Assembly: GCA_013368375.1 (NCBI GenBank)
Contig: JAACJP010000010.1
Coordinates: forward strand, 972,633-1,036,632
Source of the DNA: Tricholomella constricta
Lineage: Eukaryota > Basidiomycota > Agaricomycetes > Agaricales > Lyophyllaceae
Length of the DNA stretch: 64,000 nt
Direction: 5' to 3'
Made by a program: the position numbers and the translations under genes. Positions 1 to 10,648 of this stretch are shown piece after piece. How positions within the stretch are numbered: the stretch's first letter is position 1; every line of letters begins with the position of its first letter. The notes beneath the pieces are model-generated. The model was not told where the DNA came from. It was given only the letters and a program-made list of their open reading frames with translations, and ran no database searches.

Positions 1-1476
1 CCAATACCCGGCGGACGACCAATCCCTCAGTACAACGGACCACCTCCACAGCCCCAACCACCTCCGGGATCTTCGGGACCACCTACCCCGAGAGGATCTC
101 AATGGGGAAACGGTCCCGGAGGACCAGGAGGGGGAGGAGGAGGTTACGGAGGAGGAGGGGGAAGCCCCGGTGGAGGCGGGGGAGGTCCCGGGGGAACAGG
201 AGGTCCCGGAGGAGGAGGAGGTCACGGAGGATACGGACCACCACAAGGACCAGGAGGCCCTGGAGGCCCCGGAGGTCCGGGATGGGGAGGAGGAGGCCCA
301 GGATGGGGAGGGGGAGGTCACGGAGGAGGAGGAGGAGGAGGCCCGCCCGGAAACCAAGGGGGAGGCCACTTCGCAAACCCCCAACGACCCCCACCTCCAC
401 CGCAACAATTCTTAGGCCCAAACCAAAACTTGACCCCGGAACAGTATCGGCACCTCCTAAACCTGGAATCGAAGATCGACATCAGGAAACCGGACCCCTT
501 CACGGGAAAAGAACCGAGGAGATGGAAGACCTTCGTCACGGAATGCCTAGTAACGTTTCAAGCCAAGGCGATCACCTACGAACAGGACCACCTGAAGGTG
601 TCATTCGCGAGCTCCTACTTAAAGGACGGAGCTATGGACTACTTTCGACTGCAACTCACGTACAACCCCCAACACTCAATGTTCACGAATTGGGAAGGAT
701 TCGTACACGAACTAGGATCACGCTTCGGAATACCGAACTCGAGAGTGGAAGCCGAGAACAACATTTCGCGACTGAAAATGAAGGACTGGGAAAAGTTCAC
801 AGCATTCATCGTCAAGTTCGAACAAGAAGCGTACGAAACAGGTTGGAACTGGGTAGCGCTGCAGTTCACACTCTGGAAAGCGCTCCCCCCGCGAATCCTC
901 AACGTCCTGGCCATCGCACCAAGCCCCGAAACCTACGAAGGTTACCGAGATCTGGTCACTCAAATCGATCGGAGGTACTGGGAACATCGCATAGAAAATC
1001 CAGAGTCCTACAAACCCCTCTGGGCGAATAACGCGAACGCCCCCAACACCTCCGCACGACCTCCGATGGGACCTTCGGCCGGACCCGCAAGCCGCACGAC
1101 GCCGCAAACGGCTCAAGGGAACAGGAACGCACGCTTGAACGCCGAAAGTCATGATCAGGACCCGGACTCAGGTAGGGAAGGTAAGGCGCAAGACCAGGAA
1201 ATCGCATGGGACGACGAGGAGGCCCTACAAGCCAACAACTTCGGGTTCAAGAAGTCAACACGCCCCTGGGTGAAGATCGACGAAGACGTAAAGCAACAAC
1301 GAATTCGAGACAAGGCCTGCATCCTATGCGGTGACCTGGAACACTGGATGCGCGACTGCCCAACAGCAAACGCCATGGGCAGAGCCACCTACCTCATCGG
1401 CGACGACATCTTCGAATTCCATCACAAGACAGAAGAGGGAAATGCGGGGGCGATTCAGGACTTGCCCGGGCTCTGA
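1..1476 (+). CDS. gag: Element A gag polyprotein (5' partial)
   Basis: Structural capsid/nucleocapsid protein of a Ty3-type retrotransposon. The frame is open from the first base, well upstream of the first conserved part at about 430, and it begins with a strongly Gly/Pro-rich region (about codons 20-125, repeated PGG and GGGG) that is probably disordered. A retrotransposon-gag helical domain follows (about codons 140-330), then a CCHC zinc knuckle of form CX2CX4HX4C (CILCGDLEHWMRDC, about 1318-1359). The stop is at 1474-1476. A canonical -1 slippery heptamer sits 31 bases before the stop, and the pol frame overlaps gag from about 1335, so pol is probably made as a Gag-Pol fusion. The true N-terminus is outside the window. 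Confidence 0.9.
   Translation, partial: PIPGGRPIPQYNGPPPQPQPPPGSSGPPTPRGSQWGNGPGGPGGGGGGYGGGGGSPGGGGGGPGGTGGPGGGGGHGGYGPPQGPGGPGGPGGPGWGGGGPGWGGGGHGGGGGGGPPGNQGGGHFANPQRPPPPPQQFLGPNQNLTPEQYRHLLNLESKIDIRKPDPFTGKEPRRWKTFVTECLVTFQAKAITYEQDHLKVSFASSYLKDGAMDYFRLQLTYNPQHSMFTNWEGFVHELGSRFGIPNSRVEAENNISRLKMKDWEKFTAFIVKFEQEAYETGWNWVALQFTLWKALPPRILNVLAIAPSPETYEGYRDLVTQIDRRYWEHRIENPESYKPLWANNANAPNTSARPPMGPSAGPASRTTPQTAQGNRNARLNAESHDQDPDSGREGKAQDQEIAWDDEEALQANNFGFKKSTRPWVKIDEDVKQQRIRDKACILCGDLEHWMRDCPTANAMGRATYLIGDDIFEFHHKTEEGNAGAIQDLPGL
1437..1443 (+). promoter_or_regulatory. Element A -1 ribosomal frameshift site (G GGA AAT)
   Basis: In the gag frame the bases read G|GGA|AAT, a perfect X XXY YYZ slippery heptamer. 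Slipping back one base changes the frame to GGG AAA TGC, which is the pol frame and runs open to 5942. The site lies in the 140-base gag/pol overlap just upstream of the gag stop. Any stimulatory structure downstream was not worked out. Confidence 0.75.
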
Positions 1477-4400
1477 ATCGCGAAGACCTAAAACCGGACC
1501 TTAACACTAAACTACGCGCAACGGCATTATCGACAACGGACACCCGCACAGTAACCCTCTCCTCCCATTCGTCACTGGCATTCCTAATACACCTCACGCC
1601 AAACGGAGGAGGAGAAGATCCCGAAAACACGCTCATCGACAGCGGAGCTACCGACAACTTCATGGACTCCGTCATGGCGACATCACGTGGGCTCCACCTT
1701 GAGGAGCTCAACCCCCCAATAAACCTCTGCCTATTCGACGGAGAACTCTCCGCATCAGGCAAAATCACACACTATACCACCAACGACGTCGAATTCAGCG
1801 ACGGCACCACTCAGAGGATAAGATTCCTCATAACGAAACTCCACGAGACAGCGACGATAGTACTGGGACTATCATGGCTGAAGGAGGTCAACCCCCGCAT
1901 AAATTGGAAAGACCTCTGCATCACGCTACGACGGGGGTCAAACGGCAAAATCGAAGGATCACTACCGGACCTCCGAAGAAAAAAGGAAGTCGCTCCAACA
2001 ACAACAGGTACAGGAGCTCAACGCTTACCCTTGCGGTCGGCTCGCTCCTTCACGATCGAAGTACAGTTGGAGGGATCTGCAACGCATCTACGGGCACTTA
2101 TTGATAGTGGGGCGGCGGGCAACTTCATAACAAAATCCTCGTGTACGAAGCCGGAACCTCTCGCCAACCCCATGACCCTACAACTGTTCGACGGAAACCC
2201 CAGCGGAGGCGGAGCCATTTCACACCATAGTCCCGAAACGATCAAACTCGAGAACGGACTAGAGTATAAGGTCGACCTCCTCATAACACAGTTACATCCA
2301 GCCACACCAGTAGTGCTTGGATTACCTTGGTTACGGGAAGCAAATCCGGACATCGACTGGCGGGAAATGTCCATGACCATGGAACAAGGGGCAGGACTAG
2401 CCGCGATATCGCTTTCCCAGAAGATGCAATGGGGAACCGTGACCCTTGAGGAGGAGGAAGACGTCGAAGCTCCGAAACCAGCCAACCCCCTTTCGGAAAA
2501 ACAACCCCTCCTCAGGGACATCCTGGACAACGATAACGACCAGAAAGACACCTCCAACGACATCAAGAAGGAGGAAGACACCCGCCCAAACACCAACGAA
2601 CCCCAAGAGGAAGTACCAACACCGACAACCGAGTCGCCAGAGGAGGTAACGGGACGGAAACGCACCCGAAAACCACCCCCACCGAACTACTTCCCTCCAA
2701 ACGTTCCGAGGTCCAAATTCAAACCTCATCCCAAACGGAAATCCGCAACGTCCCCAACGACAGAAACACAGGAAGAAGAGGAAACCAACCCAGAAACGGA
2801 GGTCGAAGATGAAACCGGAGAGGGAGAAGAGGATGTCGAAACACAAAACATCCGCCTGATCGGAGCGGCGCCATTCGCGAACCTCATCAGGGACGGAGCC
2901 ACAGCGTTCCAACTACACATCTCCCCCACCGAAAAGGAAGAACACCTCCATGCCAATAACACCTCCGACGACGAACCCAAACAACCAAAGACAGAAAAGG
3001 AAATCTTTGAGGAAGTCGTACCTCCGGAGTACAGGGACTTCGAAGACGTATTCTCAGCGGGCGAAGCGAAAACCATCCCCCCACACCGACCTTACGATCA
3101 CACAGTGGAACTCGACGAAAACACTACCCCTCCCTTCGGAAAGATATACAACATGTCCGAACTGGAGTTGAAAGCATTGAAGGATTACATCGACGAGATG
3201 CTCGGTAAAGGGTTCATCCGACCTTCGAGTTCATCAGCGGGAGCTCCGGTACTGTTCGCAAAGAAGAAGGACGGATCACTCCGGTTATGCGTGGACTATA
3301 GAGGATTAAATCGGATCACCAAGAAGAACCGTTACCCTCTACCTCTGATCGGAGACCTCATAGACCGACTTCAAAAAGCAAAAGTATACTCGAAGATCGA
3401 CCTCCGAGTGGGCTACAACAACGTCCGCATAGCTCCGGGACACGAATGGAAGACAGCCTTCCGCACTCGTTATGGACTTTTCGAATACCTGGTAATGCCC
3501 TTCGGCATGACAAACTCACCCGCGACGTTCCAACACTTCATGAACGACATCTTCCACGACATGAACGACGTGTTCGTAGTGATCTATCTCGACGACATTC
3601 TGGTTTTCTCGGAGACCTTAGAGGAACATCACGGACATGTTCGGAAGGTCCTCGAGAGGCTCCGGAAACACAACCTTCATGCGAAACCGGAGAAATGCAC
3701 GTTTCACACTACGGAGATCGAGTATCTAGGCGTCATTGTATCCCCTGGCGGAGTAAAGATGGATCCAGGAAAAGTCGACGCGATCCGGAAGTGGCCTAGA
3801 CCGACGAAGGTCAAGGAACTCCAATCTTTCCTAGGTTTTGCAAACTTCTATCGGCGGTTTATCGACAATTACTCGGGCATAACGAAGAGGCTAAACAAAC
3901 TCACGCAAAAGGACACAATCTGGAAATGGGATTCCGAATGCGAAGGAGTTTTCGAGCTATTGAAGAAAGCATTCTCCTCCGCACCCATCCTACGACACTT
4001 CGATCCTCAACTACCGGTGATACTAGAGTGCAATGCTTCCGACTTTGCCATAGCAGGAATCATCTCCCAATTCGACGAGACATCGCAAGACCTACGTCCC
4101 GTCGTCTTCTATGCGAGAACCATGATAGACGCGGAGCTCAACTATGACATCTACGATAAGGAGCTCCTAGCGATCGTTGAAGCGTTTAAACAATGGAGAG
4201 CCTACCTCGAGGGATCCCCCCACCGCATTCAAGTGTACTCCGACCACAACAACCTACAGTACTTCTCCACGACCAAGCAACTCAGTCGCAGACAAGCACG
4301 ATGGTCGGAATGCCTGGCGAACTTCGACTTCCAAATAAACTACAGACCGGGAAGACTAGGAGCGAAGCCAGATGCCCTCACACGACGAGCGGACGTATAT

Positions 4401-5942
4401 CCTAAGAAGGGTTTCGAACAGGATCATAATTCGTTCAATAACCGCATCATCATACCCCCCGAACGGTTGAACGCATCCCTAATTCTAAACGAACAACTCC
4501 TGTTGAACAACGTTCGTAATGCACCCCGAGATGACTTCTTCGAGAAATACGCACCCAAACCTGGAGACGAGTCCTCCGCGTTCTCACTATCCGACGACCA
4601 CAAGCTACTCCTTCGCGACGGAAGAATCTACGTACCGAACCATTCCAGGTTACGCCTCGACATCCTGCAGCAACATCACGATCACAAACTACGTGGACAT
4701 CCAGGAATCAGAAAGACCACACAACTCATCATGAGGACTTATTTCTGGCCCGGATTACGGAAGGAGGTCACCCGATACGTCCGAAGTTGCCACACTTGCA
4801 AAAGAGCGAAGGTCCCGCGCCACAGCCCATATGGATTGCTGAAACCGCTTCAGATCGGACGACGGGCGTGGGCCTCCATATCTATGGACCACATCGTGGA
4901 ATTACCGGAATCGGATGGGTACGACGCCATCTTGGTCGTAGTATGCCGCCTCACAAAACAAGGCATCTTCATACCCTGTCACACAACGGACACAGCGAAG
5001 GAGCTCGCACAACTGTTCCTAGAACACGTCTTCTCCAAGCACGGATTACCCGATGACATCATCTCCGACAGAGGCACTCTCTTCGTCTCCCGTTTTTGGA
5101 GCTCGCTGTGCAAAGCCCTGGACATCAAATCGAACCTTTCGACCGCGTATCACCCAGAGACCGACGGCCAGACGGAACGAGTAAATCAGACACTGGAACA
5201 GTACCTCCGGATGTACGTGAACTACCTCCAGACCAACTGGCGAACACAGCTCCCACTGGCGGAATTCACGTATAACAATACGACCCATTCAACCACGGGA
5301 GTCTCTCCTTTCTTTGCGAACAAAGGCTATCACCCCCGCCTGACAATCTCTATAAAAGACATACCGGCAAGGGAAGCCCAGGAGGTAGCCGTCGACCTCC
5401 GGACCCTCCAGGACTACCTCCGCCAAGAGATAGAGATCGCAAACGAAGCCTACAAACGATTCGCGGACAAGAAACGGGACCCTACACCAGACTGGGCCGT
5501 AGGAACGGAGGTATGGCTTGACTGCCGGAATATCAAAACGAAACGCCCCTCCAAAAAGCTGGACCACCGGAGACTGGGCCCCTTCAAAATCCTACAGAAG
5601 ATCTCCAGCCACGCGTACCGTCTGGAACTACCTCCGGCATTGAAGGGAATTCACAATGTTTTCCACGTCAAATTACTCGAAGAACACAAACACGAGAACT
5701 TCCCAGGAAGGTCAAAGCCACCTCCGCAGACGATCGAAGTCGAGGGCGAAGAGCACTATGAAGTAGGACAAATCCTAGACTCCAGGACACGAGGGAGGCG
5801 CGTCTTTTACTTGGTACGATGGGAAGGGTACGGCCCCGAAGACGACACATGGGAACCAGCAGAGAATATAGAAGGAGCAAAAGACATGGCCCTCGAGTTC
5901 CACCGACTTTTCCCAAGAAAGCCACGGGACCCCACGATTTAA
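1437..5942 (+). CDS. pol: Element A pol: tandem proteases, RT, RNase H, integrase, chromodomain
   Basis: Entered by -1 shift from gag; the frame has no stop from about 1335 to 5942. It holds two retropepsin-like domains in tandem: DSGA at 1638-1649 with LGLSWL near 1866, and DSGA at 2103-2114 with LGLPWL near 2320. A long acidic/proline-rich linker follows (about 2440-2980). RT has the YLDD motif near 3584, preceded by KKDGSLRLCVDYRGLN. RNase H is at about 4010-4390 and an integrase HHCC zinc finger at about 4670-4800 (GHPGIRKTTQLI, CHTCKRAK). The integrase core has DRGT and the conserved YHPETDGQTERVNQ, and a C-terminal chromodomain (about 5745-5900, VRWEGYGPEDDTWEP) marks a chromovirus. No frameshift or stop is seen, so this copy could be active. 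Confidence 0.93.
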   Translation, partial: GKCGGDSGLARALNREDLKPDLNTKLRATALSTTDTRTVTLSSHSSLAFLIHLTPNGGGEDPENTLIDSGATDNFMDSVMATSRGLHLEELNPPINLCLFDGELSASGKITHYTTNDVEFSDGTTQRIRFLITKLHETATIVLGLSWLKEVNPRINWKDLCITLRRGSNGKIEGSLPDLRRKKEVAPTTTGTGAQRLPLRSARSFTIEVQLEGSATHLRALIDSGAAGNFITKSSCTKPEPLANPMTLQLFDGNPSGGGAISHHSPETIKLENGLEYKVDLLITQLHPATPVVLGLPWLREANPDIDWREMSMTMEQGAGLAAISLSQKMQWGTVTLEEEEDVEAPKPANPLSEKQPLLRDILDNDNDQKDTSNDIKKEEDTRPNTNEPQEEVPTPTTESPEEVTGRKRTRKPPPPNYFPPNVPRSKFKPHPKRKSATSPTTETQEEEETNPETEVEDETGEGEEDVETQNIRLIGAAPFANLIRDGATAFQLHISPTEKEEHLHANNTSDDEPKQPKTEKEIFEEVVPPEYRDFEDVFSAGEAKTIPPHRPYDHTVELDENTTPPFGKIYNMSELELKALKDYIDEMLGKGFIRPSSSSAGAPVLFAKKKDGSLRLCVDYRGLNRITKKNRYPLPLIGDLIDRLQKAKVYSKIDLRVGYNNVRIAPGHEWKTAFRTRYGLFEYLVMPFGMTNSPATFQHFMNDIFHDMNDVFVVIYLDDILVFSETLEEHHGHVRKVLERLRKHNLHAKPEKCTFHTTEIEYLGVIVSPGGVKMDPGKVDAIRKWPRPTKVKELQSFLGFANFYRRFIDNYSGITKRLNKLTQKDTIWKWDSECEGVFELLKKAFSSAPILRHFDPQLPVILECNASDFAIAGIISQFDETSQDLRPVVFYARTMIDAELNYDIYDKELLAIVEAFKQWRAYLEGSPHRIQVYSDHNNLQYFSTTKQLSRRQARWSECLANFDFQINYRPGRLGAKPDALTRRADVYPKKGFEQDHNSFNNRIIIPPERLNASLILNEQLLLNNVRNAPRDDFFEKYAPKPGDESSAFSLSDDHKLLLRDGRIYVPNHSRLRLDILQQHHDHKLRGHPGIRKTTQLIMRTYFWPGLRKEVTRYVRSCHTCKRAKVPRHSPYGLLKPLQIGRRAWASISMDHIVELPESDGYDAILVVVCRLTKQGIFIPCHTTDTAKELAQLFLEHVFSKHGLPDDIISDRGTLFVSRFWSSLCKALDIKSNLSTAYHPETDGQTERVNQTLEQYLRMYVNYLQTNWRTQLPLAEFTYNNTTHSTTGVSPFFANKGYHPRLTISIKDIPAREAQEVAVDLRTLQDYLRQEIEIANEAYKRFADKKRDPTPDWAVGTEVWLDCRNIKTKRPSKKLDHRRLGPFKILQKISSHAYRLELPPALKGIHNVFHVKLLEEHKHENFPGRSKPPPQTIEVEGEEHYEVGQILDSRTRGRRVFYLVRWEGYGPEDDTWEPAENIEGAKDMALEFHRLFPRKPRDPTI

Positions 5943-6140
5943 CGAACACTCACGCACATCACGAAAATTATGCAAATCTCCCAAGGAGACGAACTCTGTT
6001 CTATATGTACACCGACCACCAAGACAACAACATCACAAAAAGAAAAAAAAAAAAAATATCAAGAAAAACTAACGAACTTCAAACTGTAAATATTGAGCAA
6101 AATAAAATGCACGAGACCAAGACACCACCGAAGGAACAGA

Positions 6141-8175
6141 CTACTCAATGCGCCGACGCTTAGAGGGACCTGCACTAGCAGAAGAACCCTCCCCGCCCAC
6201 AACCCCCACCTCCCCAATCAACCCTACCTCCAGAGGATGCATCGATGCGATATCCCGCTCGTCATCGGCAATCAACTGCGACCGGGATACGAACTCGGCG
6301 AGAGCGTCTTCACGAGTGAGTGAGGCGCGGTGAAGAGCAAGGAGGTGCTCAAACGCAGGGAAAGGAACCTCGGGATCGACAGGAGGACGGAAAAGCTCAA
6401 GGAGCGAGTGCCGCTCCAGAATCTTGTGGGCGCCATCGATGATACTTCGAACTGGCGACACATCCAGCTCGACGAGGGCGCGACGCAGAGCACCATCCGC
6501 GATGAACATGTCGGACGCGAAGGCGGTATGCGTGAGGTCAAGGGCTAGGACAGTTTTCAGAAAGAGGGAAAGAGAAAACAAAGGGAATGGAAGAGAACTC
6601 ACCATCGACGCGAAGGCGAAGGTCCAAAGCATGACCACGCCAAAAGTCCCGGACCTCCTGCAAATGGACAACGTGCCCCTGTAAACCAGCGACCTCATCC
6701 TCAAAACCCGCAACCTGCATCCGCAGATCCTCGACCTCAATGTCACGATCGACATCGACGACCTCCACGGCACGCGATGTCTGCGCCTGCAGATGAAGAA
6801 GACGTTCACGCTCGTCGGCGAGTTGGGATAGGACTCCGTGAAAACGACCTTTGTGGCGTTCACCCTCGGCCTCGAGACGCTCGACCTGGGATGAAAGGGC
6901 CTGAGCACGCGCGACCTCCTGGTCGTAGAGACGCTGGAGACGGAGGAACGCCTCCGGTGAAGGAACAGAAGGAGCAGGGGTAGCGAGGGGGGACGACAAC
7001 AACATGGAGGGAGGACAAGACTGTAGAGCTGGAAGAGCTGGCGTTGGAGAATTCGAAACAGGCGAGCCCTTTAAAAAGAGAGGCTCGACAGGGGGAGTAT
7101 CGGGGGACACCGCGCGCGTAGCGCCCGACAAAGGAGGGGCCAAAAGAGGAGAAGTCGGCGCCGCGGGAGAAAGGGAAGGGGAACGAGACACGGACGAAGG
7201 CCGCCTCCCCAGCCCCTGCAGACCAGATCGCCCACCCCCACGACTAACAGACACTAATTTTCGACCCTGCCCTCGGGTACCTCGAAAAATGGCGCGTGGA
7301 GGCGAAACACGGCTAACGCTCATGGCGGCCTCATCACCAGAAGACGAAGTCAGGGAAAGGACCTCCGCAGAGGGCACGGAGACAAGGGAGTTTTGAAAAG
7401 AAGGCGGCGCCACACGCAAGACGCGACGGATGGCGACGAAGGACATCGCGACACCAGTACGAGAAAAAGTGAACCCTTCGACATGGGATTGAAGCCACGC
7501 CAAGGGGATGCCCAACTGCCTAGCCGCCACTTCTAGGCCATGATCGAGCGAAAGCGAGCACAAGGAGTGCGCCGCACGACAATCAACACAAGGCAGGGTC
7601 CCGCGAAGACGGACCTCCTGAAATTGACAAGGCTGCTGACGCCCCCGACAACGATCGCACTAACGAAGAACCCAAAACGGAATCAGCTAAAGCGATCGAC
7701 TCGATCACAGAAGGAGGGCGACACTTACCGGCGCATGCGCCTCACACCATGCCAAGGAGGGAGGAACCCGCACAGCGGTACGCAACACCTCCGCCAAAAT
7801 TGCATCCGTCAACAACGACCCCCAGGATAAGGAGGTGGCCGCCGGACGCGATACAGGATCACTAGCCAGTTCAAACTCGGCCTCAGGAGTGACGGAACGA
7901 GGACGCCGGATTTGTCGAGATCGGTTAGGAAGACGGATGGTGAGACGAGGGACGGGGGGCGTAGAGGGAGCAGGGGAAGAGTCAGGGATCGTCGAAACGC
8001 CCCCATCGATAAGAGTGACGATCTCAGGCAGAGAGGAGGTGGGAGAAGCAGGTTGGGGCACGCCCAAGAACGCGACGCGCGCTCGATCTTCAGCGGACAA
8101 GCGCGCCAATTCCTCATCGTGTAAAATTCGGGCAGCGGAGGCAGAGGACGCGGAATCTTGGTGGGACCTCGACAT
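6141..8175 (-). CDS. Antisense spliced gene inside element A: Zn2Cys6-type, coiled-coil protein
   Basis: Lies between pol and the 3' LTR on the opposite strand. Predicted exons are 8175-7729, 7659-6603 and 6544-6141, with introns gtaagt...ttag (69 bases, phase 0) and gtgagt...ctag (58 bases, phase 1), giving about 635 residues. Exon 2 begins exactly with a cysteine cluster, C150-X2-C153-X6-C160-X12-C173-X2-C176-X6-C183, the spacing of fungal Zn(II)2Cys6 DNA-binding domains, although the basic residues between the cysteines are few. A Ser/Pro-rich region follows, then a Leu/Glu/Arg-rich probable coiled coil (about residues 375-490), and a basic C-terminus SKRRRIE that could be a nuclear signal. 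A DNA-binding or chromatin role is inference; the frame and splice sites are seen. Confidence 0.72.
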
Positions 8176-8383
8176 GAAGAGAAGTGAGGATTGGAAGAGG
8201 AAAAAACAACTGGAATTTTCTCTATTCGGTCTCCGAGATCCTCAAAACACCCACAAGGACCCACAAACAATCTAGACCGCACGTGCCCCTCACGTGACCG
8301 CGCACACGCGAGAACAAAAACACAAAAAACTTTACTCTCCTTGCATTCGAAAAGCTGCCCCGCGTCTCAGTGGCTCGACGCTT

Positions 8384-8393
8384 GAGGAGGGGG
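8384..8393 (+). promoter_or_regulatory. Element A polypurine tract
   Basis: GAGGAGGGGG lies three bases before the TG start of the 3' LTR, the usual position of the plus-strand primer for reverse transcription. Confidence 0.65.
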
Positions 8394-8396
8394 TAA

Positions 8397-8754
8397 TGTC
8401 ACGACCGTCCCTAATCGACCACCCCTAAACTCCCACCTTCTACGCTTTCCCACGCACGTCTGCGGTACATATATGACACCACTTTCTTCTTTGACACCTT
8501 ACCTCGATATTGCTTATTGTTACGACTAGTCTCTGTTCTCGGTTTCTTTTCCACTCTCAATCTATTCTGTTTCTTTCACTCGTATCTCTTGAGCTTCACA
8601 CGTTCTCGTAAACGCTCTCGTGAACGCCTTCGTCGACGCTCACGACCTCCGGATATCCTATTCGAAGGCCGTCTTCCTCAACGAACGTCAGGCCTGTCCG
8701 CTTCGGTGGTTCCAGAACACTTCTGTAACCGGCGTGCTACACAGAGTCCTAACA
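8397..8754 (+). repeat. 3' LTR of element A
   Basis: Begins TGTCACGACCG directly after the polypurine tract and ends CCTAACA where homology to element B ORF3 begins. TGT...ACA ends fit Ty3 LTRs. It contains a TATA-like stretch (acatatatga near 8468). The 3' boundary is inferred from the junction with element C, because no 5' LTR is in the window to compare. Confidence 0.75.
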
Positions 8755-8755
8755 G

Positions 8756-10648
8756 ATGCGCGAAGTGCATCCCTTACTGGCTCGAGAAGTCGAGCGAAGG
8801 GCGTCGACATCGTCGACATCCGCGGTGCAGGCACCGCAACAGCAACAGATAGCGGGAGCATTACTCCCACTACCGACCCCGGGAGAAAGCCGGGTACGGA
8901 ACCCGGAGAGAGGTTCCCAAAAGAAGGAACCTGTTGGCAAGTATACCTTGCCGGCACCATCCCCTGCACCACCCACTACGATGGTGCAGCCCCCATCGCC
9001 TCCGCCAAAGGGCAAAGGCAAACAAAAGGCGTCTGACCCGTACGCCGAATTTATGGACGAGTCGGACTACGGCGAGTCCTCCGACGACGAGAAACCCGTC
9101 AGCAAGAAGAAGGCTGCCGGGCAGAAGCAGCATCGCGAGAATATGGCTCGCAAAGCTGAGAAGGAGGCGCCGGGATGGATCCCTGAAGAGCTTGGGGTGG
9201 TCTTTTTCAACGGCCGCCACGAGCGGGACAACCGCTTCTGGGATATGGTGTCGTGGACAGTATATGTGTCGTCCGCCCAGAATCGTGCCTTTGCGCTAGG
9301 CACAGCAGCTCGCGTCTCAGAGAGCGAGCTAGGGACGGGACAAAACTCCCGTCCCTCAGATGGACGGCTGTATGCCGTCGCACCACGTGGGTTCCCAATG
9401 AACCCCCGTGAAGTTGATCAGCTCTATGAGCTGATCAATAACCGACGCCATGGGGTGAGAAATGAAGAGCGGGCCGAGGCCTTTATGCTCTTCAGAGAAT
9501 TCCGTCGGATCACCCTGTTGGTCGCGCCTCACTTGCGCGACCGAGCCATGGCTCGTGCAGCCATGGACGAATTCTGAAGCGTCTCACGACCGTTCAGTGA
9601 ACGGTCACCCATCTGGAATGCCCCGGTCATTAGACGGCCGGGTAAAGCATTCGAATATCGGCATGACAAGCCAACACGAGGAGCTGGTCTCCCCCAACCC
9701 GGCCCAGCTCATGCATTGGATGTCGAACATTGGTGTCGACATATGATTCACCATGGTAAGAACCAATATGGAGGTATCGTCATGGACTACCGGTTCCGCG
9801 TTCATCGTCGCGGGACCTGGGGATACTTACTGGTGAACGTATTGTCGCCAGTAACTCATAGTATGCGGGCATGGTTTATGCGAATCTTGGCAACCGTCAC
9901 CGCACGGCCATACTTCTATGCAGAAGCGGTGGCGGCCCATAACGAGGCCAACCCTGATCGGCCGTTCACGCCGATTACCGGACCCGAGGTTATTATCCCT
10001 CGGATCCGACCTACCGCTCCCGAAGGGCGGCTGACGGAACAAGGTGTCCTACAACACCTTATTAACTGTGGTATTCCAATTAGTTGGATAAACCACAGTT
10101 ATACTTATGGTCTACACTATTTAGACCATAACTACTCTACTGCAGGTCCTCATAAGGACCTGTTCCACAATGTTGACGACGATCGCGTGCGTCGACTCGA
10201 TCAATTGGGCGTGCCACCCGCCATTCCGGAATGGGACGGCTGGTACCATCCTACCACCGACGACATCACGTGCATTCAAACGTTAATGCGCTTGGAGTTT
10301 CAGAACGAGGGGCTGGATTGTTTATCCAGCGTGGAATGGATGTTTGTGGGTGAAGACCCACATTTCCGAGAACTCCGTGTTCGGAGAGGGGAGTTTCCCC
10401 CTCCGGACCTGCACACTCCCGCTCCATCGGGATCGACGTCTACCAACGTCGAAATGGCGGACCCGGCGGCACTCACACCTGCCCCCGCGACACCTTCCAC
10501 AGTCGTGGCAGCTCCAATAGGAGCTACCGAAACCCAAGTGGACCCCGTGTCGGCCCTTACAGGGCCTCTATCACTGGCAGTGATTACCACTAGCCAGGGT
10601 CCGGTGGAATCCAACCCCACCGACCCCGACACAGTGATGGAGTCATAG
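8756..10648 (+). pseudogene. Broken copy of the B-family ORF3 (C-terminal half)
   Basis: Same reading frame as the C-terminal two thirds of the ORF at 47213-50176. Differences from that copy: CGA to TGA nonsense at 9575-9577, a 12-base in-frame deletion near 9752 (the B copy keeps an inverted repeat there) and a 9-base tandem duplication near 8805-8822 (gtcgacatc twice). The stop codon at 10646-10648 matches that of B. Function is unknown; see the intact copy. Confidence 0.85.

Larger units (their letters stand above)
1..8754 (+). mobile_element. Element A: Ty3/gypsy chromovirus, cut at its 5' side by the window edge
   Basis: Order seen: gag, pol (protease, reverse transcriptase, RNase H, integrase, chromodomain), an antisense spliced gene, a purine-rich tract and one LTR. 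This gene order is that of a Metaviridae chromovirus. The 5' LTR, primer site and gag start lie outside the window, so LTR divergence and the left target duplication cannot be checked. Sequence homologous to the third ORF of element B starts immediately after the LTR, which suggests that A inserted into a member of that family (element C). Confidence 0.92.

Noticed and set aside
102..1031. Arg-rich 309-codon frame overlapping gag
   Set aside because: Alternate-frame reading of the Gly/Pro-rich gag start; the gag frame carries the zinc knuckle and conserved blocks.
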